DNA of 44,477 nt from Peptoclostridium litorale DSM 5388 (GCF_900141635.1 NZ_FSRH01000006.1:1-44477), one strand, 5' to 3'; shown: positions 34,382-43,626, numbered from the stretch's first letter. Notes: generated by a model not told the origin, from the sequence alone. Numbers and translations: made by a program.

Positions 34382-34406
34382 AAGGCCTCATTTTTTATGA
34401 GGCCTT
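34382..34406. terminator. Shared terminator of two convergent genes
   Basis: AAGGCCTCA / TGAGGCCTT hairpin with T-runs on both sides. The TAA stop of the minus-strand GGDEF/EAL gene lies in the loop, so the terminator overlaps its last codons. Confidence 0.85.
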
Positions 34407-36647
34407 TTCTTTTAGCAGTTTTTCAAACTTTTCAGCAGTAAGAGGCCTGCTGAAAAAGAACCCTTGGATTTCATCGCATCCCTTTTCTCTCAGGAATTCC
34501 ACCTGTTCTTTTTTCTCAACTCCTTCAGCAACCACTGTAAGACCCATCCTGTGCGCAAGGCTTATTATATATGATGTTATGGCCTTCTCTTTGTGGCCTT
34601 CAAATATCATATCCATAAAACTCTTGTCAATTTTTATAGTATCTATGGGCATTCTTCTGAGATAGTTTAGTGAAGAATATCCAGTTCCAAAATCATCCAA
34701 AAGCACTTTTATCCCCCTGCTTCGTATTTTCTCTATTATAGAAAGAGCACTGTCCATATTCTCTATTATTGAGCTTTCCGTTATCTCCATTTCAAGATGT
34801 TCACTTCCAAGCCCGCTAGTCTTTAAGGTTTCATCTATATACTCCAGTATCTGCTCATCTTCAAGCTGCCTAGAGGAAAGATTCACCGATACGCTGAGCT
34901 TATATCCCATATCCAGCCAGGCCTTAGCCTGAATGCATGATTTTTGAAGCATTATCCTGCCTATTTTTTTCACGAGGCCGTTTTCTTCTGCAAGTGGTAT
35001 GAAATTTGCAGGTGATATGAAGTTCCCATCAGAGTCTATCCATCTTGCCAATGCCTCCATGCCTACTATATCGCCGGTTTTGGCATTTACTCTCGGCTGG
35101 AAATACGCCTGTATCTCGTCATTTTCCACAGCGCTCCTTAGCTTTGCATCCAGCTCTAATTTCTTGATGGCTTCATCCATTATATCCTCACTGTATATCT
35201 TATATCCACATTTTTCCTTGCTTTTGACATAGTGAAGCGCCGCATTGGCCTTTTTTATAAGTTCTTCGTGACTTTGGGCATTTGCTGGGAATATGCTTAC
35301 CCCTATGCTTGCCGACGGAAAGAAGTTCATGTCTTTAAGGGTTATGGGTTCTTCAAAATTTTTGAGTATACTACTGCAAAACTTTGCAATCTCATCCTCC
35401 GAAGCCATCCCTTTGCACAGGAATACGAATTCGTCCCCGCTCCACCTGTACAGGCTCTTATTTTCATCAGATTCTCTGACAAGTATTGAACTCACTTTCT
35501 TTAAAAGCTCGTCTCCCTGCAAAAATCCCATTGTGTCATTTATAATCTTGAAATTGTCCAAATCGAAAAATGCGATTGAAAAGACTTCTTTTTGCCTGCA
35601 CATATTCCTAATGTCCATATTGAGGGAATTTTTATTGAAAAGTCCCGTAAGCTGGTCATAATAGGCCATTTTATATATGGTTTCCTTGCTCTTCCTTAAA
35701 TCATCCATATCCTGGCTGAGTTTTTCATTCATCTTGTATATGCTTTCACTTTTTTCGCTGAGAAGCTTGTTTTTCGCCATAAGCTGAATCTCATTTTTTC
35801 TTATCTTGTCTTTGTAAAACAGGTTTACAATACAAAGGATAAACACTGCCACTATGAGCCCGGAAACAAACCACACTGCCTTTTCAGGTATTACTCCCCT
35901 GCCTTGTATGAAAAACCATTTTTCTATAGCCTCATAATATTTCGAATCCCTGTCCGATTTCATATATTTGACTCCGCTGTCAAATATATTGTATATTTCA
36001 TCTGGAATGTCTTTTCTAAAGGCATATCTAAGCTCAACCGGGTTTATAAGCACGGGCGTCTCATAATACTCATGGCCTTCATTGCTTGCCGCCATTGAAA
36101 ACCTGCTTACAACTCCATAGTCTGCAGCTTTATCGCCAACAAGCCTAAATACGTCTTCATAGCTGGATGCATATATGTACGATGGCTCCTTATCCATTCC
36201 CGTTATCACTTTTTTGAAATTTTGGGCGTACAAATCGTCCATGACCACCGCAACAGTTTTGCCCGAAATATCACTAATCTGCTGCGATGGCTTCAGGCTT
36301 ACAACAGTTCCCCAGTTTTCTATTATTGGTTCTTCTATGTATTTGAATTTTTCGGCTCTCTCATCCGAATATCCCAGGGTGAGCACGTCGATCTCCCCAT
36401 TTTCAAGCATACTTATCTCACCGCTGAGATCCGAGTATACATATTCAACCTCTATTCCGTTTTGGCTGCATATCTCCTCCAGTATATCTATTGCAAATCC
36501 ATCTGCTTTTGAACCTTGTGCCCTGAATGAAAGCGGCTTGTCTTCTTCTACTCCAACCCTTAAAACTGTCTCACCATATGAAGTCATGCTTAAAGCAAAT
36601 ATCGAAAACAATATTGCTATAAAAACTCTTACTGTTTTCATTTTCAT
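34395..36647 (-). CDS. Cyclic di-GMP protein: SBP_bac_3 sensor, GGDEF and EAL domains
   Basis: The 750 aa membrane protein has a signal segment (1-25), an extracytoplasmic SBP_bac_3 ligand-binding domain (about 28-248), a membrane helix (about 258-282) and a coiled coil. These are followed by GGDEF (about 325-485) and EAL (about 495-745). The GGDEF active site reads WSGDEF; serine at the first position is still seen in some active cyclases. The EAL domain looks active (MEALARW, EITESSI, DDFGTGYSSLNYL, KIDKSFM). It probably changes c-di-GMP in response to an amino acid or similar ligand. Phosphodiesterase output is more certain than cyclase. Confidence 0.92.
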   Translation of the reverse strand: MKMKTVRVFIAILFSIFALSMTSYGETVLRVGVEEDKPLSFRAQGSKADGFAIDILEEICSQNGIEVEYVYSDLSGEISMLENGEIDVLTLGYSDERAEKFKYIEEPIIENWGTVVSLKPSQQISDISGKTVAVVMDDLYAQNFKKVITGMDKEPSYIYASSYEDVFRLVGDKAADYGVVSRFSMAASNEGHEYYETPVLINPVELRYAFRKDIPDEIYNIFDSGVKYMKSDRDSKYYEAIEKWFFIQGRGVIPEKAVWFVSGLIVAVFILCIVNLFYKDKIRKNEIQLMAKNKLLSEKSESIYKMNEKLSQDMDDLRKSKETIYKMAYYDQLTGLFNKNSLNMDIRNMCRQKEVFSIAFFDLDNFKIINDTMGFLQGDELLKKVSSILVRESDENKSLYRWSGDEFVFLCKGMASEDEIAKFCSSILKNFEEPITLKDMNFFPSASIGVSIFPANAQSHEELIKKANAALHYVKSKEKCGYKIYSEDIMDEAIKKLELDAKLRSAVENDEIQAYFQPRVNAKTGDIVGMEALARWIDSDGNFISPANFIPLAEENGLVKKIGRIMLQKSCIQAKAWLDMGYKLSVSVNLSSRQLEDEQILEYIDETLKTSGLGSEHLEMEITESSIIENMDSALSIIEKIRSRGIKVLLDDFGTGYSSLNYLRRMPIDTIKIDKSFMDMIFEGHKEKAITSYIISLAHRMGLTVVAEGVEKKEQVEFLREKGCDEIQGFFFSRPLTAEKFEKLLKEKAS

Positions 36648-36689
36648 CTTCCAGACCCCTTTTTAAATTCCCGCTTCAACTGTCAGCCT

Positions 36690-38477
36690 CTAGATTTTAA
36701 ACTTCGAAATATCAATCTCAAGTTCTCCTGATATGCGCCTTAACTCATTTGCATGGTTTTCAATCTGAAGCATTGATGCAAGTTGCTCCTGAGTGCTTGC
36801 GGAAGTTTCTTCTGTCGCTGCACAAGACTCCTCGGTAAGTGCAGATATGTTCTGAACCGCAGCTATTATTCCATCCTTGTGCTTGTCTACAGCCATAACC
36901 CTCTCGCTTACTTCTGATATTTTCACATTGAGTTTTCCAATCATTTCAAGCGTCTCTTCAAATATATGCCTGGCATCTTCTATTGACCTGTTTTGCTCGT
37001 CCATAGCCTTTTGAGACTCATTCATTGTGTTTACAGCGCTGTAAGACTTGCTTTGGATATTTGAAACAAGCTCCTTTATTTTGCCAGTTGCCCCCTCGGT
37101 CTCTTCTGAAAGAAGCCTTATCTCCTGCGCTACAACAGCAAATCCACTTCCAGCCTCTCCTGCCCTTGCCGCTTCTATGGATGCATTCAGCGCAAGAAGG
37201 TTTGTCTGTTTTGCAATTTTATCTATCATTGCAACTATGTTCTCTATGCTTTTCGAATATTCATATACCCCTTGTATCTCAGAATCAACCATTTTAGACA
37301 TATTGCCGCTTTCAATAACCTTTTCATTTAGCATGTTTATAGACTCTGTGCCTTTTTTGCTCAGACTGGCCGTTTCGTCTGAAAGCCTGTCCATATGCTC
37401 CACTACAATGCCAGCCTCTTCAATCTCATTTCCAAGAAGAAGAGTTTCATTTAAGACATTGTCAGAATCCGCCGCCTGCTCTGTCGCCCCTTGTGCCACC
37501 TGCTGTATTGCACTTGCAACCTCAGTTGCGGCAATATTGGCTTCCTGGGTTATTCTAGACAGCTGCTCTGAGGATGAAAACACCACGTCAGAAGAGTTTT
37601 TAACTCTTTTCAAAAGATCCCTGAGTCCATTTTGCATTATGTATATTGAATTTGCCATTTGCGAAAGTTCGTCTTTACCTGATTTGAATTTTTCTGGAAC
37701 TTCACCGCTTAAATCCCCTTTTGAAATCATGGCAAGACGACTGTTTGTCTCATTTACCGTCTCTACAATTCTCCTGGATATGTACAAGCTCAGCACTATT
37801 GACGCCGCAGCCGCTGCAGTTATTATAAAAGATAATTCTTTTGAGACAATGCCATACTCCCTGTCATTTTTGTCTTTTATGGTGTCGGCCATCTGTATAT
37901 TGTGCTGTATTAGCTTTTCAAGTTCGATATGATATCTGGATATGATTCCTTCCGAAGACTTTAAAACCCTGTATGCTTCGTCAGGATCCCCTTCCCTTGC
38001 AAGAGTTTTTATTTCCTCCAGTGTCCCAATGAAAATCCTCCTGTTTTCCTTGAATGCCAAAAGCGCCTCTGTTTCGAATTCATCCATTCTCCCCTGTTCA
38101 TAATCCTTTATCTGTCTTGTTATCCCGGATGAGCTTTGTCCTATTTCTGACATGAACGCCTTCATGGCATCCTCGTCGCCTTCCCGTGATGCCTCTATGA
38201 GCTCTACTATGTTTTTTTCAAGCTGTGTAGTATATGCTTTTGCACTGCCCAGATGCTCAATAGGCTTTAAGTTGTCGTTAAACATCTGTGAAAGCCTGCT
38301 GTTGGCCTTCATATTGTAGTAAAATCCCATTCCTCCCACAAAAATCAACATGATTATCATAAACCCCGAAAGTATTGTCATTTTCGCACTTGTTTTCAGA
38401 TTTTTAAACATATAAATCTTTCTACAAGAAGGCATTGACTTCCGCTTTTTACGCCTTGCTTTAAAATTTTCAAACAC
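36690..38477 (-). CDS. Methyl-accepting chemotaxis protein
   Basis: The receptor has a first membrane helix (about residues 33-55 from the chosen start), an extracytoplasmic four-helix-bundle domain with no obvious PAS or Cache fold, a second helix ([21 protein letters not shown]), HAMP, and the cytoplasmic signalling domain. Its hairpin tip reads [37 protein letters not shown]. It signals to CheA through CheW. I use the GTG at 38477, which lies 5 nt after GGGGGTG; this gives an unusual basic N-terminal tail. A start at 38411 (MFKNLKTS) looks more family-like but has a weak site. The ligand is unknown. Confidence 0.92.
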   Translation of the reverse strand: MFENFKARRKKRKSMPSCRKIYMFKNLKTSAKMTILSGFMIIMLIFVGGMGFYYNMKANSRLSQMFNDNLKPIEHLGSAKAYTTQLEKNIVELIEASREGDEDAMKAFMSEIGQSSSGITRQIKDYEQGRMDEFETEALLAFKENRRIFIGTLEEIKTLAREGDPDEAYRVLKSSEGIISRYHIELEKLIQHNIQMADTIKDKNDREYGIVSKELSFIITAAAAASIVLSLYISRRIVETVNETNSRLAMISKGDLSGEVPEKFKSGKDELSQMANSIYIMQNGLRDLLKRVKNSSDVVFSSSEQLSRITQEANIAATEVASAIQQVAQGATEQAADSDNVLNETLLLGNEIEEAGIVVEHMDRLSDETASLSKKGTESINMLNEKVIESGNMSKMVDSEIQGVYEYSKSIENIVAMIDKIAKQTNLLALNASIEAARAGEAGSGFAVVAQEIRLLSEETEGATGKIKELVSNIQSKSYSAVNTMNESQKAMDEQNRSIEDARHIFEETLEMIGKLNVKISEVSERVMAVDKHKDGIIAAVQNISALTEESCAATEETSASTQEQLASMLQIENHANELRRISGELEIDISKFKI

Positions 38478-38904
38478 AAAAACACCCCCGTATATTTTAT
38501 GCCTCATACAGTATATATTCACAAAAACCTTCAGATTCACTCATGTGAACCGGTTAACCCAGCCTGTCATACACATAATTTGCATAATAACCCATGTGCT
38601 TAATTTTTTCAACATTTATAGCACTCCAAATTCCGACAAATATCCTGATTATTCGCACGCAGCTTCATTTTACATTAATCCGCCTTGGAAAATCTCTGTA
38701 TTTATACTACACTATCCCATATTACTCCAAAAATTTCAAATTTTCAATTTAAATACCATTAACATTTCCTTAAAATCACTTAATTTATATTTATATATAT
38801 TAATTTATAATTTGCCATTTAAAACAGTCCGCGCTCTTTCTCTCATGGCTTCAATCGTAATCTAGCTGCTGGAATGTCACGTTATTTCACTTGACCATAA
38901 AAAA

Positions 38905-38934
38905 AGAGAATACAAAAAGCCTAGTATATTCTCT
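38905..38934 (-). terminator. Terminator after the phosphofructokinase gene
   Basis: AGAGAATA / TATTCTCT stem with a 14-nt loop, followed on the minus strand by seven T. The rest of the gap 38541-38964 is AT-rich, with no gene or RNA I can support. Confidence 0.8.
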
Positions 38935-38964
38935 CTTCCTAAATGTTCAGTATTCATTTATATT

Positions 38965-40197
38965 TTAAAGCTGTAGCGCTTTCATGTTTTGGCCTATTAT
39001 CTTTTTTACAGGAGGAGCTATGAGCCTTTGTCCCTGCTTTAGGTTCGAACCCACGAGCGGCCTTACATAGTTTTTAAAGCTTTCTGTAACGTGGTTTCCT
39101 TCACCGTTTATGAACTTTTCGTCCATTGTCCTGGTGCGGTTTGAAACCTCGCCAAGTTTTCTTATGCCGTAGTCTATGGCATAGTCTCCTATCCTGTTTA
39201 GCGTTATTGACCCGTCTATGTCGTGCCATATGGCAAACTGCGCCGCCTTTTCCCCGGCTTCTCTCGCCTCATGCTGGTCTACCTCCGATATGCACAGCCC
39301 GAAGGATCTTTGAAGGTATCCGAATGTATCCGCCCTCACCCGCTCTATTTTCAAGAGTCTTTTTATATGGTTTGCAAGAAGGTCTCCAAGCTCCGCATTC
39401 GAAAGAAATACATTGCCATATGCGTCCCGTTCCACGTTCCCCAGCTTTTGGGCTATTGGAATGCCATCTTTGTCTGCTATCCCTTCCGATACCGCCACCA
39501 CGCATCTTCCATACTTGTCATATACCTTTTTTACATCTGATGCGAATTTATCCAGCTCAAAGGCTCTCTCTGGAAGATATACAAGGTGCGGCCCGTCATC
39601 CGGGTATTTTTTTGCAAGCACTGATGACGCCGTCAAAAATCCTGAATGTCTCCCCATCACAACCCCTATATGCACTCCCGGAAGCGCCCTGTTGTCAAGA
39701 TTTAGTCCTATGAAAGACTGGGCGACAAATTTTGCCGCAGACCCATATCCCGGAGTGTGGTCATTGTGAACGATGTCATTGTCTATTGTCTTTGGTATGT
39801 GTATGGCCCTGAAATCATAACCTTCAAGGCGTGCGTAATTGTTTACTATATCCACAGTTCCTACTGAATCATTGCCCCCAATATAAAAGAAATACCTGAC
39901 ATCATGGGCCCTGAAAACCTCAAATATATGCTTGCAGTATTGTTCATCGGGTTTGTCCCTTGTGGAAAGAAGCGCCGACGAAGGTGTTTTTGCAACCTCT
40001 TCAAGGTTATGAGTAGTCTCTTGTGTAAGGTCTAAAAATTCTTCTCCGATTATCCCTCTCACTCCTCCAACTGCACCGTATACCCTTTTTATCTGAGCAA
40101 ACTTCCTCGACTCCAATACAACCCCTACAAGCGACTCGTTTATAACCGCCGTAGGCCCTCCTCCTTGAGCAACTACAACATTCCCTGAAAGTGCCAA
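38965..40197 (-). CDS. 6-phosphofructokinase, pyrophosphate-dependent type
   Basis: The 410 aa enzyme phosphorylates fructose 6-phosphate in glycolysis. The phosphoryl donor is predicted to be PPi. The catalytic loop reads IPKTIDND with Lys where ATP enzymes have Gly, and the donor-binding loop reads GGNDS, with Asp at the position where ATP enzymes keep Gly. Both are PPi-PFK hallmarks. N-terminal VVAQGGGPTAVIN and MGRHSGFL are also typical. An ATG at 40215 has a poor site; the TTG at 40197 is well placed after GAGGATGTGAT and gives (M)ALSGNVVVAQGGGP, so I use it. Donor preference has not been measured. Confidence 0.93.
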   Translation of the reverse strand: MALSGNVVVAQGGGPTAVINESLVGVVLESRKFAQIKRVYGAVGGVRGIIGEEFLDLTQETTHNLEEVAKTPSSALLSTRDKPDEQYCKHIFEVFRAHDVRYFFYIGGNDSVGTVDIVNNYARLEGYDFRAIHIPKTIDNDIVHNDHTPGYGSAAKFVAQSFIGLNLDNRALPGVHIGVVMGRHSGFLTASSVLAKKYPDDGPHLVYLPERAFELDKFASDVKKVYDKYGRCVVAVSEGIADKDGIPIAQKLGNVERDAYGNVFLSNAELGDLLANHIKRLLKIERVRADTFGYLQRSFGLCISEVDQHEAREAGEKAAQFAIWHDIDGSITLNRIGDYAIDYGIRKLGEVSNRTRTMDEKFINGEGNHVTESFKNYVRPLVGSNLKQGQRLIAPPVKKIIGQNMKALQL

Positions 40198-40510
40198 AAA
40201 ATCACATCCTCTCATATTTGTTTAAAACCTTTGCCTGTAAATACCCACCACGGGAATTTTGAACACGAAGCTTTTTCCTACTTCCAAATTCATCTCTTTC
40301 ATAGCCATACTCTACTCATTTAATGTTTTTATAATTAATATGATTTTTATAACAAAAACTCATGTCTTTATGACCTCATATATATTTTTCCAGTACAATA
40401 TAATATCTACCTAAAAACAGCCATTTCTAACCAGCGCTATATTTGCATAGGTCTATATATTTCTATTATTTGGCTTGATTTCAACAAATCCGTTAAACTT
40501 TTATTTATAC

Positions 40511-40539
40511 TTGAATTAAAAACACAGGCATTATATCAT
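40511..40539 (+). promoter_or_regulatory. Possible promoter of the lipS operon
   Basis: TTGAAT (40511-40516), 17 nt and TATCAT (40534-40539), upstream of the aptamer. The -10 is not ideal. The region 40216-40510 is AT-rich and I see no gene in it. Confidence 0.5.
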
Positions 40540-40602
40540 TTAGATAAGATATATGTGAATATCAAATCATATTTGAACTTCACATTCAATAATTTCCAGA
40601 TG

Positions 40603-40729
40603 AAATTTGCGGGAAATATCCTTTATACTCTCAGGATAGCCGAAGATGCAATATGGGCATAGCCAACTGTCCATAGAAACTTTCAGGCCCTCAGACCGCA
40701 TTTTGATGGTTCTCTGAAAATTCGCAATT
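40603..40729 (+). promoter_or_regulatory. Divergent glycine riboswitch (single aptamer) upstream of lipS1-lipS2-lipM
   Basis: The glycine aptamer blocks appear in order. There is a closing stem AATTTGCG / CGCAATT, then GCGGGAAA, and P2 (TATCC / GGATA). Next is the core GCCGAAGATGCAA, then a perfect P3 hairpin (TATGGGCA / TGTCCATA). The last blocks are AAACTTTCAGG and GACCGCATTTTGATGGTTCTCTG. Two conserved bases differ from consensus in the GCCGAAGGxGCAA block. The AAACTTTCAGG form occurs in second aptamers of known tandem riboswitches. No first aptamer is seen upstream. Confidence 0.75.
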
Positions 40730-40749
40730 CTGATTGATGATTTGACAGA

Positions 40750-40797
40750 GGAATATATCGGGCGATTTTATTAACATGCCGGTATATTCCTTTTTTT
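40750..40797 (+). terminator. Attenuator terminator after the glycine riboswitch
   Basis: GGAATATA-TCGG / CCGG-TATATTCC hairpin (40750-40790), followed by seven T, 51 nt before lipS1. CAGAG at the foot of the hairpin can pair with CTCTG in the 3' part of the aptamer, giving a mutually exclusive fold. Confidence 0.85.
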
Positions 40798-40847
40798 ATG
40801 TGCAATAAATCATATTACAAAAATCTTTTGTGTTTGGAGGTTGCAAA

Positions 40848-41723
40848 ATGGATATTTCTCTTAGCCTTGATACAAAGTCTCTATTGGGCAAAGCCTATGA
40901 AACAAGAAAAGCCAATTTCGACAATTCCATAGAATTCGATATCCCCGACATGACAAAGGTTATAAGCGTTACAGGAAACAAATGCATACTCGACTGCGCA
41001 CATTGCGGAGGTCACTACTTGAAGGGCATGACTCCCATATCAAGCGACATAAACTTTGACAATTGCAGCAGCGTTCTAATAAGCGGGGGCTGCGACGAGA
41101 TGGGAAAAGTCGACATGGCTGGGCACATCTCTTTTATCAAAGGTACTAAAGACAAAAACATGAAGGTGAACACCCATTTAGGCCTTGTAGATACGGAGCA
41201 GATAGAAAAGGTGTCCGCGCTTACTGACTGCGTCTCTTTCGACTTTGTGACAGACAAAAATACCATAATGGACGTTTATGGCCTGGACAAATCGGCAGAC
41301 GACTATGTAAGGACCTATACAGAGCTTAAAAAGCACACCAGGGTAATCCCACACATATGCATAGGCCTTCACGGAGGAAAGGTCCACGGTGAATATGACG
41401 CCCTTAAAAAGCTGAAAGAACTTGGAGCTGAGGCTCTTGTATTCATAGTTTTCATTCCAACCCCCGGCACGCGATATGCAAAAAAATCCCCACCTGAAAT
41501 AGATGAAATTGCAAAGCTTTTGGCTACGGCCAGAATAGATTTTCCCGACATACCCATACACCTTGGATGCATGAGGCCGAAAGGAAAATTGAGGGCTCAA
41601 ATTGACTTTACAGCAGTACAATGCGGAGTGAATAAAATCGTAAACCCTACAGGGCCTTCGATAAAACTTGCAAAAGAACTAGGCCTTGAAATAAAATACG
41701 GAAGGGAGTGCTGTGTACTATGA
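40848..41723 (+). CDS. lipS1: Radical SAM protein, LipS1-like lipoyl synthase subunit
   Basis: The 291 aa protein has the radical SAM cluster motif C-x3-C-x2-C (NKCILDCAHCGG, near residue 50) and the segment TGNKCILDCAHCGGHYLKGM. Other Cys residues (SGGC, LGCMRP and the C-terminal GRECCVL) could bind the auxiliary cluster that donates sulfur. The pair of neighbouring radical SAM genes followed by an octanoyltransferase matches the two-part lipoyl synthase LipS1/LipS2 known from archaea and some bacteria, which replaces LipA. The ATG at 40848 lies 7 nt after GGAGG; a GTG at 40830 precedes that site and is not used. Which of the pair is LipS1 is an assignment by order and similarity. Confidence 0.65.
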   Translation: MDISLSLDTKSLLGKAYETRKANFDNSIEFDIPDMTKVISVTGNKCILDCAHCGGHYLKGMTPISSDINFDNCSSVLISGGCDEMGKVDMAGHISFIKGTKDKNMKVNTHLGLVDTEQIEKVSALTDCVSFDFVTDKNTIMDVYGLDKSADDYVRTYTELKKHTRVIPHICIGLHGGKVHGEYDALKKLKELGAEALVFIVFIPTPGTRYAKKSPPEIDEIAKLLATARIDFPDIPIHLGCMRPKGKLRAQIDFTAVQCGVNKIVNPTGPSIKLAKELGLEIKYGRECCVL

Positions 41724-42676
41724 TAAGAGTTTCTATAGGAACTGCCAACGTGCTCGGACTTAAAAGGATTAAAACTGATGCAAAATCCACAACCGCATAT
41801 CTTTTAAATGGACAAAAATGCAACAACAACTGCGGTTTTTGCCCTCAGGCAAGGGAAAGCAAAGATGACGGTTCTCATCTTTCAAGGGTTGTTTGGCCTG
41901 AATACGATACAGATACCGTGATTGACGCGCTTAAAAAATCTGCTTCAACTGGAGATATTCAAAGAGCATGCATACAATTCACTCTTTGCAGCGGATCTTT
42001 TGATGCCGCAAAAGAGCTTTCAAAAAAAATATACTCTGAATCTGACATTCCATTTAGTGTTTCACTAAACGTTCCAAGTGTTGAAAATGCAAGAGAACTC
42101 ATAGAAGCCGGCGCTTCCAGAATAAGCATAGCTCTTGACGCCGCCACTGCTGAAATTCACAATAGCATAAAGGGAAGCGACTTTCACCAAAAGAAAGCTC
42201 TTATAGAGGAATGTGCGACGCTTTTCCCTGATAAAATATCCACCCATGTAATAATCGGGCTTGGAGAGACAGAATTTGAAGCCATATCTGAAATAGCACA
42301 GATGTACAAGCTTGGAGTTTCTGTAGGCCTCTTTGCATTCACCCCTGTTAAGGGCACGGCGCTTGAAAACCAGTCTCCTCCGGACATCGGCGCTTACAGA
42401 AGGGTTCAAATGGCCAATTATCTTCTAAAGTACGGTTTTGCTTCAATTGAAGATTTCAAATTTGAAAACGGCAGACTTGTAAAAATAGACATTGAAAAAA
42501 CCTCTCTTTCAGATGCCATTTCAAGTGGAAAGTGTTTTGAAACCGCAGGATGCAAGGGATGCAACAGACCTTATTACAACGAAAGACCAGGAGGCGTGAT
42601 GTACAATTATCCAAGACCGCTTTCACCTGAAGAGATTTCCGATTGCATGAGAGAATCAAGTTTAAACCTTTTATAA
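41720..42676 (+). CDS. lipS2: Radical SAM protein, LipS2-like lipoyl synthase subunit
   Basis: The 318 aa protein has the radical SAM motif C-x3-C-x2-C (QKCNNNCGFCPQAR, near residue 34) and a C-terminal Cys cluster, CFETAGCKGCNRPYYNERPGG, suited to an auxiliary [4Fe-4S] cluster. The domain resembles biotin synthase-like radical SAM enzymes. The start ATG overlaps the lipS1 stop by 4 nt (ATGA), a classic sign of stoichiometric coupling. With LipS1 it would insert two sulfur atoms into octanoyl groups bound to carrier proteins such as GcvH. No LipA-type gene is seen in this window. Confidence 0.65.
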   Translation: MIRVSIGTANVLGLKRIKTDAKSTTAYLLNGQKCNNNCGFCPQARESKDDGSHLSRVVWPEYDTDTVIDALKKSASTGDIQRACIQFTLCSGSFDAAKELSKKIYSESDIPFSVSLNVPSVENARELIEAGASRISIALDAATAEIHNSIKGSDFHQKKALIEECATLFPDKISTHVIIGLGETEFEAISEIAQMYKLGVSVGLFAFTPVKGTALENQSPPDIGAYRRVQMANYLLKYGFASIEDFKFENGRLVKIDIEKTSLSDAISSGKCFETAGCKGCNRPYYNERPGGVMYNYPRPLSPEEISDCMRESSLNLL

Positions 42677-42728
42677 TTTGGACATACTATGGATAACGGC
42701 ATAAAATTAAAAAGGAGATGTTTCATCA

Positions 42729-43544
42729 ATGAAGTGGAGATTCATAAATACTGATTTCAACAGCGGCCCTATGAACATGGCAATAGACGAGGCCATTTTA
42801 AGCTATCATTCTAAGGGGCTTGTTCCTCCTACACTAAGGTTTTACAGATGGGATCCTGCAACAATTTCACTTGGATATTTCCAAAAATCTGACAAGGAGG
42901 TCGACATAGCCCAGTGTAAAGCTTCTGGAATAGACGTCGTAAGAAGACTCAGCGGAGGAAGGGCTGTTCTTCACGACAGTGAGCTCACATACAGCCTGAT
43001 AGTATCTGAAGACTATCCTATGCTTCCAAAATCAATAACCGAGTCGTATAAAATAATATCAGGTGGACTTTTGAAGGGCTTTGACAACATGGGAATATCA
43101 GCCGATCTTTCACCTGTTGTCAGCCTTAAAAACAAGGAGTTTACATCATCTGCATGCTTTGATGCCCCTTCGACATATGAGCTTACTGTGGGCGGTAAAA
43201 AGATAGTTGGAAGTTCTCAGGTTCGCCAGCTTGGAGTTGTGCTTCAGCACGGTTCTGTACTTAATGACCTGGACGTAGAAAAACTTTTCAGTACAATAAA
43301 AATGAGCAGTCCTAAGGCAAAGGAGAGAATAAAATCTTCTTTTACGCAAAAGGCTACAAGTATAAAACATGAGCAAGGGGAATGTGCAAAATGGGAAGAC
43401 CTTTGCAACTCATTTTTCAACGGATTCAAAGATGCCCTTGACCTTGACATTGAAATTGGTTCTCTTACAGATGAAGAAATGGAAATGGCAAAAGTTCTTT
43501 GCGAAACCAAATATTCAAGAGATGAATGGACCTTCAGAAGATAA
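42729..43544 (+). CDS. lipM: Octanoyltransferase / lipoate-protein ligase family protein (LipM-like)
   Basis: The 271 aa protein belongs to the BPL/LplA/LipB family. It has RRLSGGRAVLHDSELTYS (residues 72-89), ACFDAPSTYELTVGGKKIVGSSQ (142-164) and the conserved Lys in GGKKIVGS. Cys143 in the CFDAPS motif matches the catalytic Cys of LipM (Cys150 in Bacillus subtilis), which moves octanoate from acyl carrier protein to GcvH. A plain lipoate ligase (LplA) would lack this Cys. It follows lipS2 by 52 nt with AAGGAG upstream and ends before a strong terminator. LipM is more likely than LplA or LipL, but the assay is lacking. Confidence 0.8.
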   Translation: MKWRFINTDFNSGPMNMAIDEAILSYHSKGLVPPTLRFYRWDPATISLGYFQKSDKEVDIAQCKASGIDVVRRLSGGRAVLHDSELTYSLIVSEDYPMLPKSITESYKIISGGLLKGFDNMGISADLSPVVSLKNKEFTSSACFDAPSTYELTVGGKKIVGSSQVRQLGVVLQHGSVLNDLDVEKLFSTIKMSSPKAKERIKSSFTQKATSIKHEQGECAKWEDLCNSFFNGFKDALDLDIEIGSLTDEEMEMAKVLCETKYSRDEWTFRR

Positions 43545-43567
43545 TATAAACAGGCAATAAATCCATA

Positions 43568-43608
43568 CTAAAACCCCTCGGATATGTGTTGAAGCCGAGG
43601 GGTTTTAG
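43568..43608. terminator. Bidirectional terminator between lipM-like and Fe-S membrane genes
   Basis: CTAAAACCCCTCGG / CCGAGGGGTTTTAG, a perfect 14-bp stem. The A-tract and T-tract in the stem make it usable from both strands for the convergent genes. Confidence 0.9.
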
Positions 43609-43626
43609 TATTCAATATTTAAAAGT

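Noticed and set aside
38545-38865. Plus-strand open frame of 106 codons in the gap between the chemotaxis receptor and PFK genes
   Set aside because: AT-rich, no ribosome-binding site, no recognisable protein features.
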